In this document: positions 62,859 through 64,000 of the stretch, piece after piece
How the letters are laid out: every line of letters starts with the position of its first letter
How positions within the stretch are numbered: the first letter of the stretch is position 1
DNA from: Streptomyces lomondensis
Lineage (GTDB): Bacteria; Actinomycetota; Actinomycetes; Streptomycetales; Streptomycetaceae
NCBI RefSeq assembly: GCF_014651035.1
Contig: NZ_BMWC01000001.1
Coordinates: 1,612,965 to 1,676,964, forward strand
Length of the DNA: 64,000 nt
Reading direction: 5' to 3'
Notes under the pieces: generated by a model
Told to the model about the DNA's origin: nothing
Databases searched by the model: none
The model's input: only the letters and a program-made list of their open reading frames with translations
Position numbers and translations under genes: made by a program

Positions 62859-63500
62859 ATGATCGCGACCCCCGACCGTACGCCCCTGCCCAGGGAGTTC
62901 TTCGACCGGCCCGTCCTCGATGTCGCCCCCGACCTCCTCGGCCGCATCCTGGTACGCACCACCCCGGACGGTCCGATCGCCCTCCGCCTGACAGAGGTCG
63001 AGGCCTACGACGGCGCCGACGACCCCGGCTCCCACGCCTATCGCGGCCGCACGGCCCGCAACGACGTGATGTTCGGTCCGCCCGGGCACGTCTACGTCTA
63101 CTTCACCTACGGCATGTGGTTCTGCATGAACCTGGTGTGCGGTCCCGAGGGAAAGGCGAGCGCGGTCCTACTCCGCGCCGGCGAGATCATCGAGGGCGCC
63201 GAGCTGGCCCGCACCCGTCGACTCTCGGCCCGCAACGACAAGGAACTGGCCAAAGGACCGGCCCGTCTGGCCACGGCCCTGGACGTGGACCGCTCCCTGG
63301 ACGGCACGGACGCGTGCACCTCGGAAGACACCCCTCTCCGCATGCTGACCGGCACTCCCGTGCCCTCCGACCAGGTACTCAACGGCCCCCGCACCGGTGT
63401 GGCCGGCGACGGAGCGGTGCACCCCTGGCGCTTCTGGATCGCCAACGACCCGACGGTCAGCCCCTATCGGGCCCATGTCCCGAGGCGCCGCCGAAGTTGA
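62859..63500 (+). CDS. DNA-3-methyladenine glycosylase (AAG/MPG type)
   Basis: 213 residues, AAG family: [23 protein letters not shown] start, catalytic Glu in [26 protein letters not shown] (EAY), base-flipping Tyr in [20 protein letters not shown]. Excises 3-methyladenine and other alkylated bases from DNA. ATG 62859 chosen as the conserved [15 protein letters not shown] start; the frame upstream to 62772 lacks a site. Last gene before the rRNA operon. Confidence 0.93.
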   Translation: MIATPDRTPLPREFFDRPVLDVAPDLLGRILVRTTPDGPIALRLTEVEAYDGADDPGSHAYRGRTARNDVMFGPPGHVYVYFTYGMWFCMNLVCGPEGKASAVLLRAGEIIEGAELARTRRLSARNDKELAKGPARLATALDVDRSLDGTDACTSEDTPLRMLTGTPVPSDQVLNGPRTGVAGDGAVHPWRFWIANDPTVSPYRAHVPRRRRS

Positions 63501-63665
63501 CGCGTCCAGGCAAGGTGCGTAATGTAGCCCGAGCCGCTTGAACCGGGTACGGCGATCGCCTGCAGCCGGAAGCGGCCAAACCACTACCTAGCTACTCCCC
63601 TCAGCAGGGGCGAATTCGGCGTGCCCGCATGCCTGAATTCGGCGCCGGACGGACTCGATTATGAG

Positions 63666-63693
63666 TTGGACGGGGAATCGGCTAACGTAGTGA
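63666..63693 (+). promoter_or_regulatory. Candidate rrn promoter, TTGGAC/TAGTGA
   Basis: TTGGAC (63666-63671), 16-bp spacer, TAGTGA (63688-63693). Spacing and hexamers fit a sigma-70/HrdB promoter. Confidence 0.55.
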
Positions 63694-63774
63694 ATGTCGA
63701 AAGGCCGAACGAGCGAAAGCCCGGGCCGGACGGCAAATCCCGCCGACAGGGAATCGGATCGAAAAAGGATCTGA

Positions 63775-63780
63775 TAGAGT
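63775..63780 (+). promoter_or_regulatory. Candidate rrn -10 hexamer TAGAGT
   Basis: TAGAGT in CTGATAGAGTCGGAAAC, the form typical of the strong downstream rrn promoter in streptomycetes. The -35 is not clear (GAATCG about 18 bp upstream), so a factor-aided promoter is possible. Confidence 0.5.
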
Positions 63781-64000
63781 CGGAAACGCAAGACCGAAGG
63801 GAAGCGCCCGGAGGAAAGCCCGAGAGGGTGAGTACAAAGGAAGCGACCGTTCCTTGAGAACTCAACAGCGTGCCAAAAGTCAACGCCAGATATGTTGATA
63901 CCCCGTCTCCAGCATCAGCTGGGACGAGGTTCCTTTGAAAGAACACAGCGAGGACGCTGTGAACGGTCGGGCCTATTCCGCCTGACTGTTCCGCTCTCGT

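Larger units (their letters stand above)
63501..64000 (+). promoter_or_regulatory. rRNA operon promoter region and 5' leader (16S gene not reached)
   Basis: No protein gene is supported. The region turns from coding composition to AT-richer sequence with GATCGAAAAAGGATCTGATAG, TTGAGAACTCAACAGCGTGC (63854-63873) and AAAAGTCAACGCCAGATATG, the pattern of Streptomyces rrn leaders with antitermination-like elements and processing stems. The 16S start (usually TCACGGAGAGTTTGAT) is not in the window. Several promoters probably drive it; two candidates are listed separately. Confidence 0.8.

Noticed and set aside
63621..63857. Open frame in the rRNA leader
   Set aside because: Lies in a promoter/leader region with AT-richer non-coding composition.
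63501..64000. 16S rRNA gene
   Set aside because: The mature 5' end and AGAGTTTGAT are absent; only promoter and leader are in the window.

Overview
The window is a piece of a Streptomyces chromosome. The evidence is the very high G+C with strong G/C bias at codon third positions, frequent GTG starts, and Streptomyces-specific genes: the chaplin chpE, the nucleoid protein gene gbn, a streptophobe-type membrane protein, SpoOM and a two-FHA ABC exporter. From memory, gene order follows the S. coelicolor core region running roughly from cobN (SCO1849 area) past gbn (SCO1839), moaA, fabG/fabI and chpE (SCO1800) to an rRNA operon. No search could be run to confirm locus equivalences.

Layout. 1-4.3 kb: B12 biosynthesis genes cobD-cobQ-cobN on the minus strand behind a cobalamin riboswitch; cobN runs off the left edge. 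4.4-6.8 kb: phosphate transporter pit with a PHO box and a secreted GH25 muramidase. 7-14.3 kb: class II aldolase, alpha/beta hydrolase, VOC protein, an ABC-F ATPase behind a tiny leaderless reading frame, gbn preceded by a dense GATC cluster, and an enoyl-CoA hydratase. 14.3-17.5 kb: an Asp23/AmaP envelope-stress cluster with several Asp23-like paralogues. 17.5-25 kb: SDR, GH15 glucanase, SURF1, a small zinc protein, a DEDDh-BRCT nuclease, and a sterol-desaturase-like protein with a repeat tail and an apparent frame change, coupled to a YhhN protein. 25-31.6 kb: CopD, two tandem secreted subtilases, and the DUF485-ActP acetate transporter. 31.7-39.3 kb: moaA, a thiostrepton-resistance rRNA methyltransferase of lower G+C, small conserved proteins, tyrS, and tldE/tldD.

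39.6-46 kb: fabG-fabI, a GntR regulator divergent from an MFS transporter, small membrane proteins, sixA and serB. 46-52.5 kb: streptophobe protein, FHA-FHA-ABC exporter, and a secreted transglycosylase-like protein. 52.8-57 kb: queA-SDR, a two-component pair and chpE. 57-63.5 kb: a conserved hypothetical protein, ABC ATPase, NfeD-SPFH pair, HNH nuclease, PEBP, SpoOM and 3-methyladenine DNA glycosylase. 63.5-64 kb: promoter and leader of an rRNA operon; the 16S gene itself lies beyond the right edge.

Most of the window is housekeeping core. The points that stand out are the tsnR homologue with no thiopeptide cluster in view, the expanded Asp23/AmaP operon, the GATC cluster in front of gbn, the seven-codon leader before the ABC-F gene, and the desaturase tail with its in-frame 36/33-bp repeats.
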